DNA from: Fidelibacterota bacterium
GTDB taxonomy: Bacteria; Fidelibacterota; UBA8477; JABMPR01
Direction: 5' to 3'
NCBI GenBank assembly: GCA_018673925.1
Contig: JABHBL010000022.1
Coordinates: forward strand, 248,001-312,000
Length of the DNA stretch: 64,000 nucleotides
In this document: positions 45,978-55,741 of the stretch, piece by piece
Position numbering within the stretch: position 1 is the first letter of the stretch
Layout: every line of letters starts with the position of its first letter
Notes under the pieces: model-generated
What the model saw: only the letters and a program-made list of their open reading frames with translations
Database searches by the model: none
Told to the model about the DNA's origin: nothing
Program-made: the position numbers and the translations under genes

Positions 45978-47141
45978 TTATCTGGAGGCGAGGATTTGCT
46001 TGACTTTTTCCCGGTAGGAACTTTCAGGGAACATATCCAGAAGCCGTTCTAATTCATCGTAACCGCGGGCTTTATCGCCGCTATTGAGGTAGGAATATCC
46101 AATCTTGAATTGTGCAGCATCGGCTTTATTGGAATCGTTAAATTGAATCACTTTTCTAAATGCTTCGATAGCCTTTGAGTATTCATCTAAAGCGTAATAA
46201 GACTCTCCAATCCAATACTGTGCATTGTCAGCATAGTCGTTCTGTGAATCATTACGGATCAACATCTCAAAAGCATCTATGGCACCCATGAAATCACCAT
46301 TTTGATAAGCACTTAATGCATCAATATAGTGTTGTTTATATGTCTCATAGTCCATCTTTGCAGCAGCTGGTGACTGTTGCAGAGGGGTTTGTGTAACTGG
46401 AGTTCGAACAATATTTGGAGTTGTTGAAGGCATGGCCATGAGCTCGTTGAATGAGTTCGTTAGCGAGATTATTTTATTCTCCAGAAATACAAGCTGGGAT
46501 AGAATATCATAATTAGAGCTGTCCTGAACTCTGGCGTTCATCTCCAAAGTCCCCAACTGATCATCAGAACTCATCATATGGTCAGCGACATTCAATTGAA
46601 ATTCGGAGTAGGATGAATCCAGGATGGAAAACTGACTTATGATGTTTAGTAAATTTTCTTCCAGGATGGCAATTTTTGCAGGATCCATGGTGGCATAAAT
46701 GCTATCTACCTGAAATTGAGTATTTTGAATAGATGTCCCAAGACCTGCGATAGACTCTCTAATCCCGACTTGTTCAGCCTGCAATCCTGCTATCTGCTCA
46801 CCACTTGTTCTGGCTGATTCACTGTTGACAGAATCTGTCCTACTGCGCTCACTTGCCAACTTACCCTCAATTTCTGAAGAAAGTTCGTCTATTGAACGCT
46901 TAGATTCAGCATTGAGCTTATAAAGGTTTTCAAGACTTATGTGGTTCTCGTTGTATGTTTCACGCATAGCCTTCACTTCCTGGGAGAACTCTTTTAACCG
47001 GGCATCAAGAACAACTAGAGTACTATCTGTACCCTGGGTATCCTGTTTCACCTCACTAAGTTCCTGCTTCAGTTCTTTGGAACCACCGCAACCTACGATG
47101 AGTGCTAATATCAAAATGAGAGCGAACGTTCTTTTGTACAT
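45978..47141 (-). CDS. CpoB/YbgF-like coiled-coil TPR lipoprotein
   Basis: A 387-residue protein with a lipoprotein signal (LIVGC, Cys18), a long coiled-coil region (about 22-240) and three C-terminal TPRs (about 268-387: YIDALSAYQNGDFMGAIDAF, AQYWIGESYYALDEYSKAIEAF and AQFKIGYSYLNSGDKARGYDEL). This is the layout of CpoB/YbgF, which coordinates the Tol-Pal machine with cell-wall synthesis during division; the long coiled coil and lipid anchor differ from E. coli CpoB. No tol or pal genes are adjacent. It lies 112 bases downstream of rodA. Confidence 0.75.
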   Translation of the reverse strand: MYKRTFALILILALIVGCGGSKELKQELSEVKQDTQGTDSTLVVLDARLKEFSQEVKAMRETYNENHISLENLYKLNAESKRSIDELSSEIEGKLASERSRTDSVNSESARTSGEQIAGLQAEQVGIRESIAGLGTSIQNTQFQVDSIYATMDPAKIAILEENLLNIISQFSILDSSYSEFQLNVADHMMSSDDQLGTLEMNARVQDSSNYDILSQLVFLENKIISLTNSFNELMAMPSTTPNIVRTPVTQTPLQQSPAAAKMDYETYKQHYIDALSAYQNGDFMGAIDAFEMLIRNDSQNDYADNAQYWIGESYYALDEYSKAIEAFRKVIQFNDSNKADAAQFKIGYSYLNSGDKARGYDELERLLDMFPESSYREKVKQILASR

Positions 47142-47254
47142 TGCTTAAGCCACTTTCTGCTGGGAGTTAAGACAAGAAATCATACGGGCGTCAATTTAAC
47201 CTCGCCACAGGGACTCGCAACGCTAAATGTAGTGGTTTCAGGGGGCTTGAGACA

Positions 47255-48487
47255 CTACCCAACGGCTCTGCGGACAGAAGACATATTCGCAGAAAGACCA
47301 GCTAATACCATGGAGGTCACCATAAATGACCCTCCATAACTGATGAATGGTAATGGGATACCAGTTACCGGCATGATACCAACTATCATCCCCAGATTGA
47401 CAAATACGTGAAATATATATATGGATGCAATTCCAATGAGGATAACGCTGTCAAACCTGAATTTGCTATTGTAGGCTTGCGTAATCAATCTCGCGATTAG
47501 TAAGTAGAAGAGTGTGATCACCACCATCACACCGACGAAACCAAACTCCTCACCTATCACAGTCATAATGAAATCTGTATGTTGCTCCGGGAGGAATTTC
47601 AAATGTGTTTGCGTGCCTTCGCCAAGGCCTTTTCCAAAAGGTCCACCTGATCCAAAGGCGGTTAGTGATTGAGAAACCTGATATCCTGCACCAAGCGGGT
47701 CCGAGTCAGAGTCTATCATTGATAGAATACGCTGCTGTTGATACGGTTTTAATAGTGCCCATAGCAGATTGGTAATGCCACCCAGCCCAACATTAATAAA
47801 GAAGTTTAATATTTTTGTCCAAAACGGGAGGTGATTGAAATAGAGTATAACAATAATAAGTCCCATCCAGATAAAAAAGGATAAGGTTTGAAAGGCCGCT
47901 AGCATGGAGATTATCGGTGCCAGCAACAGAAAGAAATGGAGTGGTCTTATCCCTGCCCAAAATATGATCACAATCAATATCCCAAAGTATACCAGGGCTG
48001 TACCCAGATCTGGTTGAGCAAGAACAAGGATGGTGGGTCCAAGGGCCATGGCCACAGGAGTCATTAATTCTTTTATATTTGAGAGTTTTCGTTTATGATC
48101 TGCAAAATATTTAGCCAGTGCTAGCAGCAGAAATATTTTCATGAATTCAGATGGTTGAATCCCAATACTACCAATCATGATCCATCTACTGACAGCACCG
48201 CTGCTTTTCATGAGTATGGGAATGATCAAAAGGACAATTCCAATTCCATAGGCAGGGTATGTCAAATTGTGAATAATTTTCCGGGGTATAAAATATGCTG
48301 TAAGAAATAACCCAATACCCACAACTGTCCAGATACTTTGTCTGAAAAAATAGTCCGAGCCTGATACATGCTGCGCTTCAATACTATAAATGGCTAGCAA
48401 CCCGCTTGCTGAAAGCAACAAGACAAATATGAGCGTACTCCACTCTAACTCTTTAAGCCTTATGACTACATAGCTTCTAATATTCAT
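47255..48487 (-). CDS. rodA: Rod-shape peptidoglycan glycosyltransferase RodA
   Basis: A 410-residue SEDS-family membrane protein with about ten to twelve helices. The typical SEDS marks are QPDLGTALVYF (about 158-168, with the catalytic Asp of the family), DPLGAGYQVSQSLTAFGSGG (about 271-290), FLPEQHTDFIMTVIGEEFGF and the closing TGIPLPFISYGGSFMV. RodA polymerises glycan strands with PBP2. Its start overlaps the PBP2 stop (ATGA), and it is the last gene of the mreB-mreC-mreD-mrdA-rodA cluster. Confidence 0.96.
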   Translation of the reverse strand: MNIRSYVVIRLKELEWSTLIFVLLLSASGLLAIYSIEAQHVSGSDYFFRQSIWTVVGIGLFLTAYFIPRKIIHNLTYPAYGIGIVLLIIPILMKSSGAVSRWIMIGSIGIQPSEFMKIFLLLALAKYFADHKRKLSNIKELMTPVAMALGPTILVLAQPDLGTALVYFGILIVIIFWAGIRPLHFFLLLAPIISMLAAFQTLSFFIWMGLIIVILYFNHLPFWTKILNFFINVGLGGITNLLWALLKPYQQQRILSMIDSDSDPLGAGYQVSQSLTAFGSGGPFGKGLGEGTQTHLKFLPEQHTDFIMTVIGEEFGFVGVMVVITLFYLLIARLITQAYNSKFRFDSVILIGIASIYIFHVFVNLGMIVGIMPVTGIPLPFISYGGSFMVTSMVLAGLSANMSSVRRAVG

Positions 48488-50262
48488 GAGGGTCGTTTCG
48501 CAATGTTTCTAAGAATCTTTCCAATGAGCGGTGCTGCTATACCTCCGCCACCACCACCGTTTTCCAATAAAACTGCCCAGGAATATGGATAGCGTTCATC
48601 AAGGCTAAACCCGATGAACCAAGCATGATCCTCACCATGGGGATTTTGCGCAGTTCCGGTTTTACCATAGATCTCCCAATCTTTTTGACGAGCAGCCCTG
48701 GCAGTTCCTTTTTTCCCGTTTACAACATCCCACATAGCCTGATGTACAAAATCCCAGGAATCTTTTGAAGCCGTGACCCGATCCCTGGATTGAGAAATAT
48801 TTTCCTCTATGACATCACCATTTTTTGAAACCACTCGATTAACAAAATGTGGCTCAAATTGAGTACCTCTTTGAGCTAGCATTCCGGCAAATTGAGCGAG
48901 TTGCAGGGGTGTCACCAAAACATCTCCCTGACCCACAACAATATTGAGCAGGTTGCCCTTGGTCCATTTATTTTGCCCATACTTGCGGTTCATATATTTT
49001 GTATCTGGAACCAGACCTTTATTCTCACCAGGGATATCAATATTGGCTCGCTCCCCGAATCCAAATTCGCGGGCGATAAGTGCCCAATCTTCCAGCCCTA
49101 TATCCTGGATCAGATTGTAGAAATACACATTGCATGATTGTTGCACAGCATCATGTAGATTCATTTTACCATGTCCGACTTTTTTCCAACAGCCAAATGA
49201 GCGGTTACCCAATCGATAAGATCCACGGCAGATATAAGTCCGCTCCTTCGCATTGGAATGATTTTCCAAGGAGTAAAGGGCTGCGATGGGCTTGAGTGTT
49301 GAACCAGCCGGATATAGACCCTGTATTCCCCTGTCATATAGAGGTTTACGTGGATCTTGCATAAGTGCGTTCCAATCTTTTGAAGAAATCCTGCCCGATA
49401 ACATTTCAAGATCATAACCTGGTCGACTGGCGTAAGCGAGAATCTCGCCAGTTTTATGATTCAGGATTACCACAGATCCTGAAGAATCGGCCAATGCTGT
49501 TTCTACTGCATACTGAATATATGAATCAATGCTCAGATTAAGATCATGTCCGGGAATTGGATTGATAGGAGCACGATCCTGAACCTCACCAATTTCCTGA
49601 CCGAGCGCATTTACTTCAACATATCTGAAGCCCCTCTGACCATGTAATTCTGACTCATAATATTTTTCCAGACCCTTCCACCCCACCTGATCACCAGGTT
49701 GATAGTCAGAATCCTTTTTGAAACGATTTAAATCGTCTCTGTTTATTTCTCGGGTATACCCCAAGGCATGTGACAGATCCAAGTCTGACACATAATTACG
49801 AATGGGCTCAATACTGTAAGTCACACCAATAAGTTCTAGACGGTGCTCTTGTAAATGGGATATTTTCTCAAAGGGAACCCTACTAAATACTTTGGCTGGC
49901 GCAAAGGAACCACGACGATTTTTCACGATACGGCGATTAATCTCTTCAACCGAAATTTCCATAACACTGGATAGACGTTCCAGTGATTCGGGTTTATCCT
50001 TTACTTCAATGGGTATGACAGAGATAGTGTAACTGGGAGCATTATCTACAATGAGATTACCTGCTCGATCATAGATGACCCCACGGGATGCCAGAACGGG
50101 AACAGCACGGATGTGATTTGCAGTTGCCTTTTCAGCATATTTCTCATGAAATACAATCATCAAGTAGTAATAGCGACCGATGAGGATCAGAAAAAGGAGT
50201 GCCAGAAGACCGTGGACGAGAAGTGACCTCCAGCCCTCTACGATATTCCTGCCCTGGAGCAT
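48484..50262 (-). CDS. mrdA: Penicillin-binding protein 2 (elongasome transpeptidase)
   Basis: A 592-residue class B PBP. N-terminal membrane anchor (about 11-34), dimerisation domain with the SRGVIYDRAGNL segment (59-70), and a transpeptidase domain with SxxK at S321/K324 (AGSTLKP), SxN at 376-378 (SCN) and KTG at 534-536. It cross-links lateral-wall peptidoglycan as partner of RodA. Start overlaps the mreD stop by one base. Confidence 0.96.
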   Translation of the reverse strand: MLQGRNIVEGWRSLLVHGLLALLFLILIGRYYYLMIVFHEKYAEKATANHIRAVPVLASRGVIYDRAGNLIVDNAPSYTISVIPIEVKDKPESLERLSSVMEISVEEINRRIVKNRRGSFAPAKVFSRVPFEKISHLQEHRLELIGVTYSIEPIRNYVSDLDLSHALGYTREINRDDLNRFKKDSDYQPGDQVGWKGLEKYYESELHGQRGFRYVEVNALGQEIGEVQDRAPINPIPGHDLNLSIDSYIQYAVETALADSSGSVVILNHKTGEILAYASRPGYDLEMLSGRISSKDWNALMQDPRKPLYDRGIQGLYPAGSTLKPIAALYSLENHSNAKERTYICRGSYRLGNRSFGCWKKVGHGKMNLHDAVQQSCNVYFYNLIQDIGLEDWALIAREFGFGERANIDIPGENKGLVPDTKYMNRKYGQNKWTKGNLLNIVVGQGDVLVTPLQLAQFAGMLAQRGTQFEPHFVNRVVSKNGDVIEENISQSRDRVTASKDSWDFVHQAMWDVVNGKKGTARAARQKDWEIYGKTGTAQNPHGEDHAWFIGFSLDERYPYSWAVLLENGGGGGGIAAPLIGKILRNIAKRPS

Positions 50263-50738
50263 TATTCTGCTCCGACTCTGAGGACAATGAAAGTTCCACT
50301 CAGGAGCGCAAGCGTATATAGCGTCTTGGGCAGAAGTATCAGAAAAACAATATTACCTGTGGCAAACTGTGAATCCTGGAGCGAAATCATGACAGTAAGT
50401 ATAAAGAATACGAGTAAGAATCCGGTGTAGAGTAGATATTGAACTATGACTGGTATTCGGACTATCCTACCATGAAATATTCCGGATAGATAACCTACTG
50501 CAGATAGAGCTAGTGCAGTAATACCCATCATGTCGGTGCCTGTCAAAGCATCAATAATGAATCCCAAGAAGAATCCTAACCAGATAGCATGAAGTTGGCT
50601 ATTGGTTAATCCAATGTAGATAATAAAAATGACCAGAAAACTTGGGGTCAGACCATAAATGCTGAATATATCACCCAACATCCATTGAAAAATGAGTACA
50701 AGGATACCCAGGATACTATTTTTAATAATTCCAAACAT
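50262..50738 (-). CDS. mreD: Rod shape-determining protein MreD
   Basis: A 158-residue membrane protein with five to six helices, containing the LGFFLGFIIDALTGTDMMG segment typical of MreD (about 53-71). MreD is an inner-membrane part of the elongasome. Position between mreC (one base gap) and the PBP2 gene supports the call. Confidence 0.92.
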   Translation of the reverse strand: MFGIIKNSILGILVLIFQWMLGDIFSIYGLTPSFLVIFIIYIGLTNSQLHAIWLGFFLGFIIDALTGTDMMGITALALSAVGYLSGIFHGRIVRIPVIVQYLLYTGFLLVFFILTVMISLQDSQFATGNIVFLILLPKTLYTLALLSGTFIVLRVGAE

Positions 50739-50739
50739 A

Positions 50740-51522
50740 CTATTTCAGAATAAATACTTCCTCTACTCGATTAAAATCAGTTGCCAGATCAACTCGGACC
50801 GATTTCACATAGTCTTCCACAACCGGTGAGATAGCAGAGACCCAGCCTACAAAAATATGCTCTGGGAAAATGTCACTAAAACCTGATGTTACCACTGAGT
50901 CACCAGCAATCACTTCAGCATTTTTTGGAACATCCTGAATGACGTACCCTGTTTTCAGGGAATAGCTGAGAATACCCACATCTCTTGAGCGCATTTCTCT
51001 TACAGACACCCTGAAATTTTTATCGCTAACCAGTTGAACGAGCGCTGTATGTGGCGAAATGGCTACAACCTTACCAACCAACTGAGCTTCTGCATCAACT
51101 ACACCAGAGAGCAGTGTAACACCATCGTCAGAACCCTGATCAACAGTGAGACTATTCATGGTATGGCTCCCCACATCGGATAGGACGTTGGCAGGTATCA
51201 CATTGAAATTTTTATCACCCTTGAACCCGAGCATACTGCGAAGTCGTTGATTTTCCTTTACAAGGGTTCTGGTTTTATTTAGCTCGATCTGGGCTTTGAT
51301 GTGCCGCTGTTGAAGCTCACGATAGTCCTTTTCGATGGTGAAGATGGTTTCAACCCATTGGATGGGTACATAGAGATAGGCTGATGCTTCGAGAACGAAA
51401 CCACGAGTTCGATCCATGGCCGGATTTCCATTGGAGGCTATAATCAGCAGTGACAGAGCAATAGCTGCTACCAGATTTACCAGAGATTTATATCGAGAGA
51501 TAGATGGTGCTTTAGATGCCAA
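50740..51522 (-). CDS. mreC: Rod shape-determining protein MreC
   Basis: A 260-residue protein with one membrane helix (about 13-28), a coiled coil (about 60-92, QQRHIKAQIELNKTRTLVKENQRL in part) and the MreC beta domain with NSLTVDQGSDDGV and the GxVVAISPHTALVQLVSD segment. It links MreB to PBP2. The start is a TTG at 51522 with AGGT seven bases upstream. It follows mreB by 27 bases. Confidence 0.93.
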   Translation of the reverse strand: MASKAPSISRYKSLVNLVAAIALSLLIIASNGNPAMDRTRGFVLEASAYLYVPIQWVETIFTIEKDYRELQQRHIKAQIELNKTRTLVKENQRLRSMLGFKGDKNFNVIPANVLSDVGSHTMNSLTVDQGSDDGVTLLSGVVDAEAQLVGKVVAISPHTALVQLVSDKNFRVSVREMRSRDVGILSYSLKTGYVIQDVPKNAEVIAGDSVVTSGFSDIFPEHIFVGWVSAISPVVEDYVKSVRVDLATDFNRVEEVFILK

Positions 51523-51549
51523 GATTTAACCTATCGCGCAGGTGAAAAG

Positions 51550-52572
51550 CTAATAAAGAACATCCTCAAAGCGTTCAACGGCGTCCAGGACTTTGCCGGT
51601 ACCTTGAACGATGGAAAGCAATGGATATTCAGCCACGTTTACAGGAAGATCTACTTCCAGACGCATTCTTTTGTCAAAACCCTGGAGAAGTGCTCCACCA
51701 CCGGTGAGGATGATACCGCGGTCAAGCAAATCGGAACTCAACTCAGGAGGGGTTCGTTCCAGGCACATTTTCACTGCGTCTACAATAAGGTCGATGGTAT
51801 CACGTAAAGCGTCCCTGATTTCTGAGGATGATACCTCAATGGTTTTGGGAATACCAGCGATCATGTTGCGACCTTTTACTGACAACTTGTAATCTGTACC
51901 CTGGAGCGCTGAGCCAACATTCATTTTAATGCTTTCAGCCGTTCTCTCTCCAATGAGTAGGTTGTGATCGCGCTTGAAATGTTGAATGATTGCTTCATCC
52001 ATTTCATCCCCGGCCACACGGAGTGATTCTTTGGTCACAATTCCATTCAGAGCAATAATGGCTATTTCTGTCGTTCCACCACCAATATCTACAATCATGT
52101 TGCCAACAGGCTCGCTAATATCGATGCCAATACCGATGGCTGCTGCCACAGGTTCTTCTATGAGAAATACTTCGCGGGCATTACGTCTTTCAGCCGACTC
52201 TTTTACTGCCCTTTTTTCTACTTCAGTAATACCTGAAGGGACGCAGATGATCATGCGGGGACGTGCCAATTTTGAAATGGGTAGCTTATTTAGAAATCCT
52301 TGGAGCATACTGTCTGCCATTTCAAAGTCTGCAATAACCCCATCTCGTAGAGGACGGATTGTTTCGATCTCCTGGTGAACTTTACCAACCATACGCTTGG
52401 CTTCGTTCCCTACAGCAATAACTTTTGAAGTGGATTTAGATTTTGCCACGATGGAGGGCTCATTTAAAACGATGCCCTGACCTCGCACGTAGATAAGTGT
52501 ATTTGCTGTTCCAAGGTCAACTGCGATGTCTACACCCATCCAGTTTCGGAAATTTGAAAATTTTGTAGCCAT
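51550..52572 (-). CDS. mreB: Rod shape-determining actin homologue MreB
   Basis: A 340-residue actin-like ATPase that organises lateral-wall synthesis. Seen: IAVDLGTANTLIY (about 16-28), RPLRDGVIADFEMAD (about 74-88), IVDIGGGTTEIA (about 161-172) and the adenosine motif LTGGGALLQG (about 290-299). It is the first gene of the five-gene cell-shape cluster. Confidence 0.97.
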   Translation of the reverse strand: MATKFSNFRNWMGVDIAVDLGTANTLIYVRGQGIVLNEPSIVAKSKSTSKVIAVGNEAKRMVGKVHQEIETIRPLRDGVIADFEMADSMLQGFLNKLPISKLARPRMIICVPSGITEVEKRAVKESAERRNAREVFLIEEPVAAAIGIGIDISEPVGNMIVDIGGGTTEIAIIALNGIVTKESLRVAGDEMDEAIIQHFKRDHNLLIGERTAESIKMNVGSALQGTDYKLSVKGRNMIAGIPKTIEVSSSEIRDALRDTIDLIVDAVKMCLERTPPELSSDLLDRGIILTGGGALLQGFDKRMRLEVDLPVNVAEYPLLSIVQGTGKVLDAVERFEDVLY

Positions 52573-52785
52573 CTACCCTCTCGTACCTGAAAAGTGCCCT
52601 CAGGTCTTTGAAAACAATACTTTACCTACTGCCCGAAAAACACTTTTTTTAGGGCGATGCAAAATCTATAAATTTTTAAGCCAATAGCACCCATTAAATG
52701 CCGTTTCAGGTCTTTATTTTAAGGGTTTAGAACGAAGGAGCTAAAGTAAGGCTTGCATGATGCATGATAAAGTGAGGAAGCTATT
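52573..52785 (-). promoter_or_regulatory. mreB leader region
   Basis: These 213 bases separate the GWxTD gene from mreB. A hairpin with GCCC/GGGC ends and an A/T stem (52631-52655) lies about 60 bases upstream of mreB; it may end the upstream transcript or belong to the mreB leader. No convincing -35/-10 pair was found. Confidence 0.3.
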
Positions 52786-54054
52786 TTAATATCTGAAACG
52801 CCAGTCTCCCTGATCCAGATAAGTATGATCCAGTCTGAAGTCTCCGAAGCCGGTTTCATCTCTGAAAACGAATTGTTTCCCAATGTGGTAATATTCCCAC
52901 ACTTGATATGGCTTTCGATCCAGCTCAAAAGGACCCCGTTGAATTTCATCTGGAGGACCAAATAGGATATAGATCATACCTCTATCTGTTTTCCATCCTT
53001 CCTGCACAACGGTGAAAGCCTCCATGGAGAATGCCACACGCCGGTAATATTCTTCCATGAGTTCATTTTCTATAGTCCCAGGGGTTGGATCTAAGGCTGC
53101 CCAAAAGTTTTTGAAGTTTTCAGTTTTCTCCAGTTCGTTGCCCTTCATCATCTCTTTTATCTGACGATTATTGGCAAGATAGACGAGTTGTTTCATAGCA
53201 TCGTCCATATTATCCACCTCAAAGTTGACGCCTCTGATCCGTACTCTGAAATTCGACTTGGTCATCACTCGGTTTCCCTTTGCATCTTCAGCAATCATGA
53301 AAAGGGAGTAGTTTGAATAATGCATATCAGTAAGTGGTACCACAAAATTAAGAAGCGAGTCAATTGATCCAGCATGATCAAGTAAGATCGTTTTGTTAAC
53401 CTTGGTTTCATCTTTCACCTTCAATTCATATTTGACCTTGAAGGGATGATGGTCACCAAGCAAACGTACTTTGAAGTGCAGGGTGTCAATAATTTCATAA
53501 AAAGACTCATTCATGAGGAGCCTTGAAACACCTTCAACTCCATTATCCATGATGATGATATTGCCCAATGATAATTCACCAGCATACATTTTTGACTGAT
53601 CAACCCCATCGCTGAGAACGGAGGATTTCTTGGTATATAGATCCGTGACGCGAACATTAATAGTTAATTCAGAGGCAGGTACCTTAAAGGTTTTAACTGA
53701 TGTGACAGTATTCGAATTATTGCGGGTATCTTTATACTCTGACAATCGCAATGTATCACTCCATATTGTTCCTGCTATACGCTCCTTATTCTTGTCTGCA
53801 AGATTGACTGCAATTTCATATCTGGCTAGATATTCATCCCCAGTTCGAATAAACTGAAGTTCAGTATATGGAATTTTTACATGAACTGAGACCTGAATAT
53901 TTTCTTTGTCAACCAGGGGTTCAGACAAACCAATAAAGGAAAAGTCTGGTAGGGTCAGATCATCTTCTCTATTTACATTTTGCTCTGCACATCCCAGAAC
54001 CAGAAATACTGATATCAGGGTAAGAATTGCTATTCTCAATATAGATTTTTCCAC
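52786..54054 (-). CDS. GWxTD-domain lipoprotein
   Basis: A 422-residue protein with a lipoprotein signal (LVLGC, Cys22), a central strand-rich region and a C-terminal GWxTD domain (about 353-422) with GWKTDRGMIYILFGPPDE, then VWEYYHIGKQFVF and GFGDF. The domain is widespread in FCB and Acidobacteria genomes and has no established function. The GTG at 54054 is chosen because GAGGATAAA precedes it and gives a normal signal peptide; a TTG at 54090 extends further into the previous gene. It overlaps the propeller-protein gene by 19 bases, so the two are co-expressed. Confidence 0.85.
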   Translation of the reverse strand: MEKSILRIAILTLISVFLVLGCAEQNVNREDDLTLPDFSFIGLSEPLVDKENIQVSVHVKIPYTELQFIRTGDEYLARYEIAVNLADKNKERIAGTIWSDTLRLSEYKDTRNNSNTVTSVKTFKVPASELTINVRVTDLYTKKSSVLSDGVDQSKMYAGELSLGNIIIMDNGVEGVSRLLMNESFYEIIDTLHFKVRLLGDHHPFKVKYELKVKDETKVNKTILLDHAGSIDSLLNFVVPLTDMHYSNYSLFMIAEDAKGNRVMTKSNFRVRIRGVNFEVDNMDDAMKQLVYLANNRQIKEMMKGNELEKTENFKNFWAALDPTPGTIENELMEEYYRRVAFSMEAFTVVQEGWKTDRGMIYILFGPPDEIQRGPFELDRKPYQVWEYYHIGKQFVFRDETGFGDFRLDHTYLDQGDWRFRY

Positions 54055-55691
54055 TTTATCCTCGTCAATCCTAAGTTGGTGCCAACCCAAATATGGGCAT
54101 CTCTCGTTATCAATTCAGTGACAAAATTGCTAATCAATCCATCACTAACCGTGTAATGTCGCCACGATGATGATTTAGAGTTAAAGCTATATAATCCAAT
54201 ATCAGTTCCAATCCACACACTTTTCCCTGTAGCAGTTAACCCCCTTGGTTTAAATGGAGCGCTTGGTGAAAGATGGAAAGCGCCCTCTCCAGTAAGGAAA
54301 TCCAAAGTCATGAGCCCCCGGTGTGTGCTAGCCCATATTTTATCTCCCACCAGGATACTTTCATAAATCGGATCTATTGCAGAATTTTCTGAAATCGGTA
54401 TGGTACTACCTGATGAATTAACTTTCAAAGTAAATCCAAGTGTTACTTCATCATAAACATACAGACCATAGTAGGTTGAGAGATAGTATTGCCCATCTTC
54501 ATACTTTATGTCAAAAACTGGCCAGTCAAGACCAATTGGAAACAATGTGCGCAGGATCATACCGGATTCATGAAAAAGATAGGCATTTCGTTCTGTGGCA
54601 ACCATGAGATTGCCACCACTGCCGGCAGCAATGGAATAAATTCGTTTACTTGTCAAATCTTTCTTAGTAATTAGTCGATCCCATCCCCTTTGGGTCAGGC
54701 TTGCACGAAATACGCCTCCCCGACCTGCAATCAGCAGATGGTTACCCAATACATCAATATCAGTGATAAACGAGTAGTCAAACGCAATGTCACGAATAGC
54801 CTCGTCATATTCAAAAGCTGTGCTATCCATATATGTTAATCCAGCCCTACCCCCAATAACGAGTTGATCATTAATCACATCCATTGCCATGATGTCAGGT
54901 GATAGTAATCCATATGGCAAGCTTGAAAATTCACCTCCAGCAATATCCTGATGATAGATCCCCATACCATATGTACTAAGGAAGGATTCACCTGCAGTTC
55001 GTTCTCCTGTCAGGGATGATACCTCTCCTAAGGAGTTTCTAGGATGACCATCTAAATGCAATTTACCTTCGGAATCAAATGATCCAGCTGTTACAGACTG
55101 GACGGGAAGCGATTCATAGATATCATTCAAACCAGGAGAAATGGGATGTATCCATTCCACGGTTTCCCATATTATATCCAGATCCTCGTTAGCACCCCAT
55201 AATTCAAAACTGCCGGCTGTTTTTGAAAATAGAGCGGAATATTTACCAGCAGTATCTGGAGAGGATGCTGACACGATGACATATGTGTCAGATACGCCTA
55301 TATCATAAGTTCCGGAAAAATTGGGGTCAACAGGCAGTGGCACTCGGGACATCCAACCAGCAAGTTCATCATAGACAAAGACATAATCCGGTGTCACAAT
55401 CCAGACATCCTGGGTAATCGCATTCTGCCATACCAATAATACGGGATATTGAGTCAAACCGTTACTGGCGGTGATGGGCTCCAGCCACTCACCCTTGTGA
55501 TGGTTGTATACGATGACTCCATCTTCAACTGCAAAATAGACATTCCAGGTACTGTAATAGCTGTGATTGACATGCTTGCCGGCTGGAAAACTAACAAATG
55601 TTCCCCTTTCGTAAACCTGTTGTGCTTTGGCACCAAGAGTCAGGGAACAAATCAGCAGGGTACGCAAAATCATAGATGGCGAAAGAGACAT
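54036..55691 (-). CDS. Exported beta-propeller protein
   Basis: A 551-residue protein with a signal peptide (about 1-23, ending AKAQ). The body consists of repeated units with phrases such as DVWIVTPDYVFVYD, HLLIAGRGGVFRAS, KIWASTHRGLMTLD, SVWIGTDIGLYSFN and HIWVGTNLGLTRIKW, which match the two-component-regulator propeller (Reg_prop) type and suggest one or two seven-bladed propellers. No enzymatic or signalling domain is attached. It is probably periplasmic. ATG at 55691 or 55673 are both possible. It is coupled to the GWxTD lipoprotein gene. Confidence 0.75.
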   Translation of the reverse strand: MSLSPSMILRTLLICSLTLGAKAQQVYERGTFVSFPAGKHVNHSYYSTWNVYFAVEDGVIVYNHHKGEWLEPITASNGLTQYPVLLVWQNAITQDVWIVTPDYVFVYDELAGWMSRVPLPVDPNFSGTYDIGVSDTYVIVSASSPDTAGKYSALFSKTAGSFELWGANEDLDIIWETVEWIHPISPGLNDIYESLPVQSVTAGSFDSEGKLHLDGHPRNSLGEVSSLTGERTAGESFLSTYGMGIYHQDIAGGEFSSLPYGLLSPDIMAMDVINDQLVIGGRAGLTYMDSTAFEYDEAIRDIAFDYSFITDIDVLGNHLLIAGRGGVFRASLTQRGWDRLITKKDLTSKRIYSIAAGSGGNLMVATERNAYLFHESGMILRTLFPIGLDWPVFDIKYEDGQYYLSTYYGLYVYDEVTLGFTLKVNSSGSTIPISENSAIDPIYESILVGDKIWASTHRGLMTLDFLTGEGAFHLSPSAPFKPRGLTATGKSVWIGTDIGLYSFNSKSSSWRHYTVSDGLISNFVTELITRDAHIWVGTNLGLTRIKWKNLY

Positions 55692-55741
55692 ATGGTTTTC
55701 CAGGAGATTAGATATCAGTATGCGGGTTTCAGACGAGTCTG

